Shown piece after piece: positions 29,401-41,100 of a DNA stretch of 64,000 nt; the first letter of the stretch is position 1; the number at the start of each line of letters is the position of its first letter. The stretch comes from Dermatophagoides farinae (Eukaryota; Arthropoda; Arachnida; Sarcoptiformes; Pyroglyphidae), in NCBI RefSeq assembly GCF_024713945.1, contig NC_134686.1, forward strand, positions 310,001 to 374,000. Direction: 5' to 3'. The position numbers and the translations under genes are program-made. The notes under the pieces were generated by a model. It was not told the origin of the DNA and did no database searches. It worked only from the letters and a program-made list of their open reading frames with translations.

Positions 29401-32347
29401 ATGACGTAAACCTAGCTGTTCAAATGTTAATGGCCATAATGATTCGATAGGTTTTATTGTTGGTCCAGATTCTTCTGATGATTGATTTGTTATCAATTGA
29501 AAAATATCGGTTAGAAAATCGACTTGAATATTAATGATTTTTGGTTGTTTTTTGTTTTCGTTGCCACTTGCTATTTGCCATTGGTGATTATATGATTGTT
29601 TAGCTTGTTCGATTGTATCGATTGCAAACTTATTGGACATTTGTGAAACATCAGCCAAATCGATCGACTGTCTTGTTGTTGGAATATTGGAAAAATACTA
29701 AAATCAATAAAGAAAAAGAAAAAGGATTCACACATTCGTGAACAAATAGAAATATAAAGTGACGAATTGTAACAAAGAAAAATTGGCCTAAATTTCATTC
29801 AGTGAAAAAAAAATCTTTAAATCAATCGTATCGATTCTGGCAAATGGCTCCATTTGAATTCAACTGAATTGATTTAATGGCTATTATACAACTAGTTTCT
29901 TCTTTTCAAATAAAGCAAAAAAAAAAAAACAAACCTTTTGAATGACTTTTTTAATAGCAAAATATAGTGGACGTAGCTGGCCATATTCACCAATTGGTGC
30001 ATCATAATCATAGCTAGTAACCATTGGTGCAAATCGTTTTCCCCAATCGCCAATGGCGCCATTCATGAATCCAAATGATGTACCACCATGATACATATAA
30101 CTGAATGTGTGTGTATGTGAAAATAAATAAAGAAATTTCCAACGATTCGAACATGTAAATGTAAATATAAATTTGCATAATATTGAAATAAATTTTTATC
30201 GGTTAAATGTGGTTTAAATGTCATCAACATACTCACATACACACACACAGACATACAAATGCAAAGTGAATTTTGTCGTACATTCGTGTGTGAATGTGAA
30301 TCACTTATTTGTACTTACAAATTGACTGAAGCATTTGCTGCCAACATTTGATCAAAACTTTTAACAATTTCATCCAATGAATTGGTTGAATGTGGTGATC
30401 CCCAACAATCAAACCAACCGGTATAATATTCAGTATTAACTGATGGTCCATTATATGAATAAAGTTTTTGTATTGAAAATGACTGATTTATTTGTGTGCC
30501 AGGACCAAAATCAACAGTAGGAAAAACATCATCAATTGTACCACGTGACAGGTAATAATTTGCATCACCATCAACAGTGAACAATAGTAGCTGCGGTCCA
30601 ACATAGCTTCGAATTAGATCTCGTAACCATATTTTGTATTTATCATCAATGACTGCAAATGAACCATATTCATTTTCAATTTGTGCCATAATTATTGGTC
30701 CACCATTTTCATAAAGATATGGCACTATTAATGGTAACATTTTATCATACCATTCAGCAACATAATGAAGATAACTAGGATCTGATGTACGATAACGCAT
30801 TTTCGAATTTTTCGATGCTAACCAATATGGTAGGCCCATCTATAGAGAAAATTTTTTTTGTTCACACGAAATTCCGTTCATAGAATATACTTACATTATC
30901 TCTTTCACTAGCTATAAATGGTCCAAGTCTTAAAATGACCAATAGATCGGCTTGTTGTGCTAGTTGAAAATATCGGCTAAAATTTAGATTTCCACCGAAA
31001 TCATAAATATTAGGTTCCGGCTGATGAGAACTCCATTCAATATAGCTTTATATGAGGTATAAAAAAAATTAAATAAAAAACCAACAAGAACAGAATTATC
31101 TTTGCCAGTTAGTTACGTTTGTATGGCATTCAATCCGCCTTGACGTGCTTTTTGTAGACGATCCAACCAATATTGGTCAGGAATACGGAAATAATGCATA
31201 GAACCGGATACATAACGAAATGGTTGGCCATCTTTTATAAATATTCCTTGACTTTCATCCACAGTAAATGTGCGATCATGTTGCTAATGAAACAAAAAAA
31301 AAAAAAAAAAAAATAAAAATAAATGAAATGAGAAATCTCAACCAAACAGATCCGGAATCAATGCTCATTAAATTTGATGATGATTCATCAATGACTATTG
31401 ATTATCTTCTATTCAATAAATTCATTCAACTAATTGAGACTTCAACTAGAGAATACTAATCGTGCCATAATAATAAACCTAGAACTGTATTTTAACGGTA
31501 AAAAGATATCTGTGAAACATATACTCATACAAAAAGAAAAAAGAAAAAAAAATTTATGGATACGGGTGCGGTTTTTTATTCGTTTGGTTCGGGATTCAAA
31601 TTCAAAAACAAGAAAATGAAATTGAGATCCTGTGAGAAAATTAAGATCAACAACCCTAAATAAAATCAAGAATAAACCGGACTAAATAAAACCAAACAGT
31701 GAAAAAAAACTTAATCAAATTGATTGAATGCTGCATAGGTATAATGAAGAAAATCAACTCGAATGATATTAAATACACAAACCAAAAACAAAAATCCAAT
31801 CAACTGTACACACACACACACACCGTGAACAAAATAATCCTATCTTTGCCTAGTTTTTTTTTGTTTTCGTTGGCCAAAATAACGAAACCATTTGGCATCC
31901 AACAACGAAAATAGTGCCGACCAATCATCATTGGAAAAGCAAGACAAAAGTCGATTTAGGCCAAAAAAAAATCAAGAAGAAAAAAAATCCAATTTTGGTT
32001 CTGTATAATTTAACAACATAATGATAATTATGATAATAAAAAAGGGTTGAGCCTGGAAAAATATCGGCCGAAATAAAGAAAAAGTAAAAAAAAATCAAGA
32101 ATCAAGAACAAAAATGATAATTGTCATTACCATGAACTAAATTAATATTACACACACACACACACACACATGTGTAGAAAAATGAGACATAAACATGAAA
32201 ATTTGAGCTTTTCGAAATGAAAGAAATAAGCAAAAAAGCCCGGAAGGTTTTGTATGAGAAAGAGAATCAAGGGGAAAAAAAGAAATCAAAACTTACCATA
32301 GAATGGACCAAACCAAAAAGAATGAATATCAAAATAAATTGGAACAT
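26452..32347 (-). CDS. GLB1: Lysosomal beta-galactosidase (GH35), seven exons
   Basis: Hydrolyses terminal beta-galactose in the lysosome or secretory pathway. Exons in order (minus strand): 32347-32297, 31283-31117, 31045-30895, 30839-30319, 30100-29935, 29697-29164, 26985-26452. All junctions are GT...AG and the phases join to 707 codons plus TGA, close to the 677 of the human enzyme. Exon 1 encodes a hydrophobic signal peptide (about residues 1-16). GH35 signatures follow: [13 protein letters not shown], then VILRLGPFI, then IENEYGSF with the acid/base Glu at about 180, then VNTEYYTGW with the nucleophile Glu at about 260, and SYDYDAP. The C-terminal jelly-roll part contains [12 protein letters not shown]. 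Several N-glycosylation sequons are visible. Both catalytic Glu are present, so it should be active. The last intron is 2.2 kb and the first 1 kb, holding only simple repeats. Confidence 0.95.
28495..28519. repeat. A(25) homopolymer inside the beta-galactosidase intron
   Basis: Twenty-five consecutive A on + (T on the transcribed sense strand) within the 2.2-kb intron 26986-29163. No flanking element or target duplication was seen that would make it a retroposon tail. Confidence 0.85.
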
Positions 32348-33771
32348 TTTTTTTCACGTTGGTTCTTTTTCTTTTTCTTCTTTTTCGTTTTTCAACTTTC
32401 AATTTCACTACTACTAATTATAGCAATGAAGAGTTTTCTGTGAGAAAAAAAAACACAGAATGTAGATTTTTGATTTTGAATGCTAAATCCAGCTGCAACT
32501 TTTTGTTGTTGTTGTTGATACTGTTTTTTTTCAAGAGAATCAAAAGATTCTTTTTTTTTATTCTTGATAAAACAAAAAAAAACTTTAATTTTTTTTTGAA
32601 ATTCTTTCACGATGCTAGGTTATAGGTTGTTGGATGATGATAATAATAACTTGAAAAATAATTGGTCCATAAAATGGAAAAAAGCGCTGAAGCGGATATC
32701 GAAGATTCAATGAGAGAAAAAAAAAACAAAATAGGAAAAGAAGAACAAAAAAAAACCCGTAGGCTTCGTTGAATGGAATTTGTTTTTGTTGTTGATGGAT
32801 CGATTTACAGCGATGAACGTTTGGACAATAACATAAGAACAAGAGAATCCAAAATAAATGAGAAAAAAACGGTTGAACGGTAAAGTTGAAAAAAAATTTG
32901 CAATTTCTTTTTCGTTCGTTTGTTTCATACAAACAAAATTTATTAGAATCAAAAGATTCGTTCTGAGTTTGTTTTTATATTGTTGTTACAATGAGTGAGT
33001 GTATATATTACTCACGAGTGTTGTTGATTATCAACAAAAAAAAAACATGATAACTGCCATATTATCGCAAAAATGAAAATTGAATGATAAAGCCAATTCA
33101 AATCATATGATGATGAAACAATGAAGATCAATGGACGAATCGATGATGATCCGGGAAAACACTTGACACAATGGGATAATAATCTTTTATCGATGGAAAA
33201 AACTTTTTGATTCAAACAGATAAAGTGTTTTTTTTTACAATTATTATGATGATTGATCAATAATTAAAAAAATCAATAACAAAATTTTCGGATCATTGTA
33301 TTGGCAAAAAATCTTAGTTTTTTTTATGGCCAGTATCCAATAATAATACACTATTTCTTCGTTAATCAATCATCATTAAAACCTGCGGAAAAAGAGAAAA
33401 GACAAAAATTCGGTAAACAAAAAAAATACAAATTCATAATTGATGCTTTGGCGTTTTTAACGAATCTAATCAATCAATATTTGGAATCTCAGATCAATAA
33501 TCAGAAACAAAAAATAATAACGAACAAAGCAAATATATAATTACAGTTTCATCAGTTTTTTTGATTATTACTGCGCCATCTAGCGCCGGAATCGTTGACA
33601 TTATATCGAACAAAAAAAAAATGGAATCCGATTCATTGCCGTAACAACCAATTGATTGATTCTGACACATTGATCGAATCGATGATCAGTGATGATCATT
33701 TTGATTTGATTGAAAAAAAAGAAAGACACGAATTTTTGTTTTTTTTTTCATTGGGAAAATAATAATCATCT
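32348..33771. other. Intergenic spacer between beta-galactosidase and 7B2
   Basis: AT-rich spacer upstream of the beta-galactosidase start and downstream of 7B2. It must hold the beta-galactosidase promoter and 5' UTR, but no core element can be singled out. Open frames here are Phe/Lys/Asn-rich and show no family. Confidence 0.4.
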
Positions 33772-33777
33772 TTTATT
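33772..33777 (-). terminator. Candidate poly(A) signal of 7B2
   Basis: AATAAA on the minus strand about 250 bases beyond the 7B2 stop. Confidence 0.4.
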
Positions 33778-34030
33778 GATTTGTGTTTTTTTTTCTTTTC
33801 ATACAACAACTATTAGATAGAATTTGATTATTTCAAGAAAAGTCAGAAAAAATGAAGAAAAAAGAAAACAATAAAATTTTTATATCAATCAATACATCAT
33901 CAATACACGAGTAATGTTCAAGTGTGTTCAAGATTTGGGAAAAGAATGCAGCAGCAGCAGCAGCAAAGAGAAAACAACGCAAATAAAAATTGTTTCATTT
34001 GATCGATCAATGAAACTGATTGATTGATTT

Positions 34031-35199
34031 TTAGTGATGAATTTTAGCTGTTTGTGGACTTTTTTTAGCCACCACGGGCAATTTTTCGCCTACCAAAAAT
34101 GGATTCTCTTGTTTAAACTGTATGTGGGAAAAATGAATTTTGAATGAAACAAAAAAATGAAATTTTCGATTGATTGATTTTTTTCTTGACTTACCGATTT
34201 ATTATTGTTTTTTATTTCATCAATCGAACGTTTTACAATTGATTTTTTACTTCGTTTTTGAAAATATTTTTTTGCCACAACTTTATGATCTTTTGCCGTT
34301 GTGTCCATTGTATCCATGATTTTATCAATAGTAGAATCCAATTCAATACCTTCGTTCTGAATTGAACGGGCCAATGTTTCCAATTCATTTTCATCAGTAT
34401 TACCGGGACAATTGAACATATGTTCCGAGTCGCACATACATTCTTGTGACGCTTGATATTCTTTACTATAATCGGCTGAATTGTCAAAATCTTCCAAACA
34501 TCCGTCTTCAGCTAAATGAATTGAAAACAAAAATTTTTCATATTCGTTTTCATATCAAATCAATACAAACCTGTATATCCTACTGGGCAAGGATTTGGTG
34601 GATTACAATAGGCTGGCAATACTGAATCTGATTTGATCACCTGTACATTCTGTATACTACCATCTGGTTTCAAATGTTGTGATCCTTCACCAGCACCACC
34701 TTGTACATATTGATGTCCATATAATGATGAATGTTCAAGAAATTCTTTTCTTGGTACCGGTTCTCTTGGCAAAAGAATGTCATCACGTGTTTGCAAATGA
34801 TAACGGTTCAATAGCTCATTGGATTGTTGTTGTTGCTCACTAAGATCTTTACGAATTCGATAATTCTAGAATAATTAGAATTGTTGGAAAAAAATTTGAA
34901 AAATTTCATTTTTTTCTCTCTTTCTCGATGACACTTACATTGAAATCAGAAGATTGATACAATGGATACGAATCTTTTGCCTGAAAATCGACTGGATTGA
35001 CAATCACATATGGTTGTTGCGGATGTATTTGTTGTTGTTGTTGATCCTCATCAATACGTCCGTAAAAATTGTTCAACAATGAATTTGGTATTCGATATTC
35101 CAAATCATTGATACCGAAATATTGGCCACATAGAATATTATTATTCTGGCCAAAGAATGTAATTAATAACAATAAACTAACAGCTAGACAATTCTTCAT
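34031..35199 (-). CDS. Neuroendocrine protein 7B2 (secretogranin V), four exons
   Basis: Secretory-pathway chaperone and inhibitor of prohormone convertase 2, needed for neuropeptide maturation. Exons: 35199-34939, 34865-34571, 34511-34195, 34117-34031; all GT...AG, phases consistent, 319 residues. The start is the ATG at 35199, giving a clear signal peptide (MKNCLAVSLLLLITFFG). Residues about 174-185 carry the family hallmark NPPNPCPVGYT, followed by DGCLEDFDNSADYSKEYQ. The last exon encodes the inhibitory C-terminal peptide NPFLVGEKLPVVAKKS. The usual pentabasic furin site is replaced by scattered KR, KK and KR pairs (about 271-280). A second VVAKK occurs at about 263-267, before those basic sites. 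Vertebrate 7B2 is nearer 210 residues; the extra length is a Gln-rich N-terminal half. Confidence 0.93.
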
Positions 35200-35307
35200 C
35201 TTTTTTTCCAATCAATATTAATCGAACAAAAACAATAATAATAAAAAAATTTCTAAATTAAATATTGAAAACAAAATTCAACCAATTCACTACTATAAAC
35301 TGCAACA
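35200..35307. promoter_or_regulatory. Presumed 5' flank of 7B2
   Basis: Short AT-rich stretch upstream of the minus-strand 7B2 start and the plus-strand candidate exon at 35308. No core promoter motif can be assigned with confidence; the call rests on position only. Confidence 0.25.
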
Positions 35308-35493
35308 ATGAATGAGAGCTCAATTCAAGAAGATTCAATATCATCATCAAACATTTACGTCATCATCAAAATGGCCACTTGGATTCATCAGAAAATGATG
35401 ATTCGACGCTCATTTCGGTACATATAGCCATAGCGTTCCATTTGGGACATGAAGATGATGAAGAAGACTGGCGTCTGCGTGAATCAATAGATA
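35308..35493 (+). CDS. Candidate short coding exon(s) 5' of the kinase, unidentified
   Basis: An ATG at 35308 opens a frame starting MNESSIQEDSISSSNIY, which ends at TAG near 35428. An overlapping frame carries strongly coding-like residues (IAFHLGHEDDEEDWRLRES, ending ESIDK) up to a possible donor GTTTGT at 35494. The two would need a one-base shift or a small splice to join. A possible acceptor near 35707 is followed at once by TAA, with AATAAA about 35 bases further on, so this could be a tiny independent gene, a 5' exon of the kinase, or a decayed fragment. No family is recognised. Confidence 0.3.
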
Positions 35494-35768
35494 AGGTTTG
35501 TTTGTCCACTATATAGAAAAAGCTTTAGTGTGTTGCTAACGAAATAAAATTTGAATGAATACATGAAAAATGAAAATTTAGTTGTTGCCTTGAAAAAGGA
35601 ACCGAAAATCATTTCCGTGGAATGTGTTAATGTTTTTAATTGATTTGTTATTGATTTTTTTTATTAGATTTTTTTTAAAATTTTTTTCGTATAAATTTTA
35701 AATTTTAGTAAACAAATTTGTTTCGATAATTTTTTTCTTTCTTTTGAATAAAAAAAACAAAAAAAACG

Positions 35769-36708
35769 ATGGATGAATTGATGAGACGTGGTTACGAATC
35801 ATTCGTTCGTATCGATGAAGGTGGCCAGGCAAAAGTTTATAAATCAGTAAAACAAGGTAAATTGTATGCAATAAAAGTGGTACATGTTGAAGATCCAAAC
35901 AATCCACGACTGGATGATGATCTGAAACGGGAATTGCAAATTATTCGTAATGTAAAACATCCAAATTGTGTACGATTAGAAGAATTGCTTCGTAGTAAAG
36001 GTAAAATTTATATTATAATGGATTTCATGTCCAACGGTACAATTGGTGGTTGGGTGAAAACACATGGTCCAGTTTGTGAATGGAAAGCACGTGCTTGGTT
36101 CTGTCCAGTGGCCAGAGCGATCAAATATTTGCATGAACACAAAATTGCACATAGGTAAATGAATTACAGCAACATTTTTTTGCGGATGATTTTTTTCAAC
36201 ATCAATTTTTAGAGATTTAAAATTAGACAATATCCTACTTGATCCTTACTGGAATCCAATGGTTTCGGATTTTGGTTTCAGCCGTTTCGTTAAAATATCT
36301 GATACTGGTCAGGTGGTGAAAAGTGACACATATTGTGGTACGACATCATATAATCCACCCGAAGTATTGAAACAAATTCCATATGATCCATTTTCGGGCG
36401 ATATCTGGTGTCTTGGTGTCATGTTATTCATCATGATCAATAAAATCTATCCATTTGATCGTCATGATCGACAAAAAATGTATGAATGTCAAATGACACG
36501 TCAATATAAATTACAGGATCAGATTGAGGAAAAATCATCGAATGAAATTAAAGAATTGATTCGAATAATGCTCGAACCAGATCCAGAAAAACGGCCATCA
36601 ATACGTGAAATTTGTGAACATCATTGGTTTCCGATTGCATTGCGTGAAAATGAAATTCTTGCCTCACGTTCATCGATAAGCCTTAAAAGTGTTCGTCGTG
36701 GTGAATGA
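35769..36708 (+). CDS. Protein Ser/Thr kinase, TSSK-like, two exons
   Basis: Exons 35769-36154 and 36213-36708, split inside the HRD Arg codon; 293 residues, almost all kinase domain. Visible: a Gly-loop variant (DEGGQAKVYK), catalytic Lys36 (YAIKVV), helix-C Glu55 (DLKRELQII), HRDLKLDN with catalytic Asp130, DFG at 148-150, activation segment TYCGTTSYNPPEVL (PPE in place of APE) and a C-lobe GDIWCLGVMLFIM. All catalytic residues are present, so it should be active. The short single-domain layout and the CGT/S-x-x-Y...PPEVL..IPYDP segment resemble testis-specific serine kinases, which act in spermatid development in animals; another CAMK-group kinase is possible. It lies convergent with the BtpA gene 49 bases downstream. 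Confidence 0.85.
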
Positions 36709-36757
36709 TAATGATGATGATGATGTGTGTGTGGTGCGTGTGATTTTATGATTATTT

Positions 36758-37618
36758 TTACTGTTGCTGCTGCTGAAGGAGTTGATTATATTTATGCATA
36801 AATGTTTGGACATTATCTTCGCATAATGAATTAAACCATTTTCCTTTATGTTTGAAATGTGAACCAACAATTGCGGCTGCTATGTTTTTATTTTTGAAAA
36901 AACCGGATAAATTTTCTACAGTTAAACCGGAACCAATCAACAATGGCACATGATTATCGATTAATGATTGATTAATTTGATCGAAATCAGTTAGTGTTGG
37001 TGGATCACCAGTTTCACGACCAGTAATGATTAGACCATCTGTGAGAAAAAATCTTGCTGCTCTGGCTGTTTCAGTTAAATCTAAATCATCAGTAATTGAA
37101 TGTGAACAATGTTTCTTTTTGATATCGGTCAACACAAGGATATGTTCGGCATCGATTTGACGACGATATCTCAGCAATGGACCAGCACAAGCTGTTGTCA
37201 TAAGACCTTCATCTGCAACATGACTAAATACGAATCCTTCAACCCTGATGAATTGAAATTGACTAGCGATGGCAACGGCCAATGCTTCATGGTTTAATCC
37301 GGCTAGAATTTGTACACCACATGGAATTCGTTCAGGTACAACACGACGAACTTCGGAACATACTCGAGTCATAGTCGCAGTTATTTCTGGACCAGCATCA
37401 TCATGTTTTATGTATGGACGATCAAACATATTTTCAACAAGTATACCATGTAAACCTTGACGAACAAATATCAAAGCATCATTGCAAGCATGATCCACAA
37501 GTTGTTGAATGTCAAATTGTTTATTACAAGCTGGAGTGCCTGGTAATGGTCGAACATGAATCATTCCAATAATGGACATAATATCACGGCCAAAATGATT
37601 GAAGAATTTTGTTGACAT
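36758..37618 (-). CDS. BtpA/SgcQ-family TIM-barrel-like protein, single coding exon
   Basis: An uninterrupted 286-residue frame. Family signatures: IGMIHVRPLPGTP near the N-terminus, GILVENMFDRPY, CGVQILAG, and the phosphate-binding-like end with LIGSGLTVENL and AAAIVGSHFKHKGKW. BtpA proteins were named for a role in photosystem I assembly in cyanobacteria; animal members exist but their function is not established. No signal peptide or membrane segment. A Gln tract ends the protein. CAG at the minus-strand acceptor 37628-37629, nine bases before the ATG, suggests an intron in the 5' UTR. The lack of introns in the coding part contrasts with its neighbours. Confidence 0.88.
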   Translation of the reverse strand: MSTKFFNHFGRDIMSIIGMIHVRPLPGTPACNKQFDIQQLVDHACNDALIFVRQGLHGILVENMFDRPYIKHDDAGPEITATMTRVCSEVRRVVPERIPCGVQILAGLNHEALAVAIASQFQFIRVEGFVFSHVADEGLMTTACAGPLLRYRRQIDAEHILVLTDIKKKHCSHSITDDLDLTETARAARFFLTDGLIITGRETGDPPTLTDFDQINQSLIDNHVPLLIGSGLTVENLSGFFKNKNIAAAIVGSHFKHKGKWFNSLCEDNVQTFMHKYNQLLQQQQQ

Positions 37619-38156
37619 TATTTAAACCTGAATAGAGAAAACAAAAATTGTTAATCAAATTGAAAAAAATGAAAAAAAAATTTGATTGTGCAAATAAATT
37701 TCAAGATTCATTCATAAATGACGTAAATGAAAAAAAGTTTTTCAGAATTTTTCAAAGCGATCCAGAGATAGTTTATGTAAAACTCATTCAATTTTTATAT
37801 GTGTATATATGAAAGAAAAATGTTCAGAAATATAGCTTATATATATGAGTTCTGCATATACGTGCAAAGTAATGAGGAGAGAGTGAGGTAGACAGAAACA
37901 ACAAAAAAAAAAAAAAATAAAAACACTGGTCTGTTGTTGTGAAAGTTTGAAGCATGATGTTTCATCGTAATCGTAATTGCCAACAAAAATGATAATTTTC
38001 CATATTTCATTTTACCATAAAAAACCTGTGAATTAATTGAATCAAATTTTTCTCGAAGATTTGAGAACATTTACTGTTCTCAAATCATTCATTCTTTTTA
38101 ATTAAGAATTTTTTCTCTTCTTAATAAAATAACAGAAAAAACCAGGAAATAGAAAA
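37619..38156. promoter_or_regulatory. Divergent 5' flank between BtpA and PIAS
   Basis: About 540 bases between two divergent start codons. AT-rich, with a candidate 5'-UTR splice acceptor for the BtpA gene at its left edge. It must carry both 5' regions, but no core element can be named. Confidence 0.3.
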
Positions 38157-41100
38157 ATGCCACGAAATCCACGTTCATCATCATCATCATCAACATCATC
38201 ATCATCAAATCACAATTCACAACAACATAATCTACCTACTACGAGAAATTCACGTAATAACATTGTCTATAATCATCATCATCATCATCATCATCCACAA
38301 CATACAAATTCATTATCATCATCATCATATGCGACCATGCCAAATACTCGTTCATCGAGATCTATTTCGAATAATAGCCGTACATGTAAAATTACTACAG
38401 GATCAATTATGAATCCACAATTACGAAATCATAATGGTGTCGGTACAGGTCCATCAATCATCTTCTTGTGCGGCCACCAACAACACCGCCTCATCATCAA
38501 CGTATCATCATTCTTTACCAGTATCTGGACAACAATATCAAAATCAAGAATTTTTTGGCTTACAACATCGTATGTCTGGTCATTTTGAAAACAATAGCAA
38601 CACAACTAATCCATCATCATCATCGATTTCATTGAATTCATATCAACAACAGCAACAATCAAATTGTGCAAAAGTTTATTCAATGCCTTTATTGGATGAT
38701 ATTACTGGTGCTGTTGGTGGTGGTGATAATACTAATACTAATAATAATAATTCCATAATGACATTGCCATCAATAGCATTCGATAAATACATTATTCAAC
38801 CTAGTTTTGTAAAATTTATAAAGCTTAATTCATATGAAGAACTTCGAACCTTAATAAAACCTCAATATATAAGTAAGTTGTAAAATTCATCATAAATTCT
38901 TGTAACACATGAATATTGTCCATTATTAGATAAATTAGGCGAATCACATCGATATTCGTTTCGTTCAACATTGGTATCAACATTACCATTAGGTGATCAA
39001 TTTAAAGTATTTCTTCGTTTCTGTAAATACTCTACCAGTACTTGTGAACAAATGGATTGTTTGCCAAAATCATTTAATTTAACAATCAATGATTGCACTT
39101 TTACGGTATGTTTTCATTTTATTTTGAAAAAAAATAATATGTGCAAATTTTTTAAACAATTTTTTCTCCATCTCTAGATAAAAAATAAATATACATTTGC
39201 ACCATATGATATAACGCAAAGGATAGCAGCGGAAAAAAATGAAATTTTCATCAGAGCCACTATTTCTGATCAGAATGATTTTTCTGACAATTATTATTAT
39301 GGTGTTTTCCTGATGAGAAAAATCGATCATAAAAATTTACTCAAATTATTAAAAGATAAAGGTCCATATGATACGAAATTATCGATTGATTTAGGTTTGT
39401 ATACAATCATGTTTTGTTTGTTTGAATCATAACGATTTTAATTTTCACTTTAATTATGGAATTTAGTTAAAAAGAAATTGCATAGCGATGATGACGATGT
39501 TATTTGCGATAATGTTATGAAAGTTTCACTTTTATGTCCGGTATGAATATTTTGTTTTTTTGATTGAATTTTATCAAATATTTGTTTTCAATTTCACAGC
39601 TTACCTCATTACGATTGAAGATACCATCACGTTCTAAACATTGTGATCATGTCCATTGTTTTGATGGCGAAGCTTTCATTTCGATTAATGATATTACACC
39701 TAGATGGAAATGTCCTATATGTAAGATTTATATTAAATTTGATGATTTAATTATCGATGGGTATGTTTGTGATGAATTTAATTTTATCTATCGCCTATCA
39801 TTTTTCTAAACATCAATCTGTTGATTTTTTACAGACTAGTCTCTCGTATACTACAGAATTTGCCACAGGAATCAAATGAAGCTCAAATTTTTCCTGATGG
39901 TACATTTGAATGCTTAAAAAATGGTGTTCAAATCAACAGTAAAGGTAGATGGTTATAAATGTTTTTGCAACACTGATTCATTATTATTATTTTTTTCTCT
40001 AGAATCACAAAAAGATTCATCTTCTTCAAATCTTAAACGAAATGGTTCAGATTCTTCATTATGTTCAAATAATCATGAAGATAAAAAACCTAAATTGGAT
40101 TCAAAGTCAACAACAACGGACAGTACAAATAAAAAGCCTGCAATTGAATGGATCACTATTGATAGTTCAGATGATGATAATGATGATGGTGTTGATAGTG
40201 AAAAGAATAACAATTCGGATAATAATTCTGATGCAAGTAGCAGTGCTACGATTATTTCACAAACTGATTGTAAGTTTTTTTTTGTTTTTAAAGTTGAAAA
40301 TTTTTTTTTTCATTTTAAAAATTATTTTTCTAGATTCAAACTATCCACGTGTTGATTCCATTTCATCGAATGATAATGAATTTAAAATGGATGATGCTGG
40401 TGACGATTCAGATGATGATTGTATGATTGTTTTTGAAAAGATTAACAATACAGCTAATAACAATAACAATAAAGCTCATAATCGTAAATCAAGATTTTCC
40501 AATCATTCATCATCATCTGGAGGTGGCAATAATAGTAGCAGCAGTAGTAATCAGACCAACAATACAAAATCTCATGGTGGAAATTCTACGACGACAACAA
40601 CAACAACAGCTGATGGGCTTGATAAAATGACAAATCCAAATTATAATAGCGGTCAACATCATCATCAAGCTACTTTGACGAATCATTCAAATTCACAACA
40701 AAATGCTAACAGTAATAGCTACGATAGTAATAGTATTGCTAATCATCAATATTCACCACAACAACAGAATCAAGAAACAAGATTAGAAAATCCTTTGTAT
40801 CCGACACCTACAACAGCTTCTTCAAACTATGATACAAATTCCAATTCAAATCCAAATGTCGATGCTGCTTCTTCATCATTATCATCATCATCATCATCAT
40901 TGGGAAATTCAACAACAAATTATTATCGATGTAAAGCATCATTACAATATGCTCAATTTAAGCAACAACAAAGATCATACAATAATGGAATTCAAAATCA
41001 ACATGGTCATCATATGAATGGCGGTAACATGCAACAACAACAAAGAACTAATCAACCAAAACTTGGAATGCCAGCAGTTGATTTATGTATTCGTGCTCCT

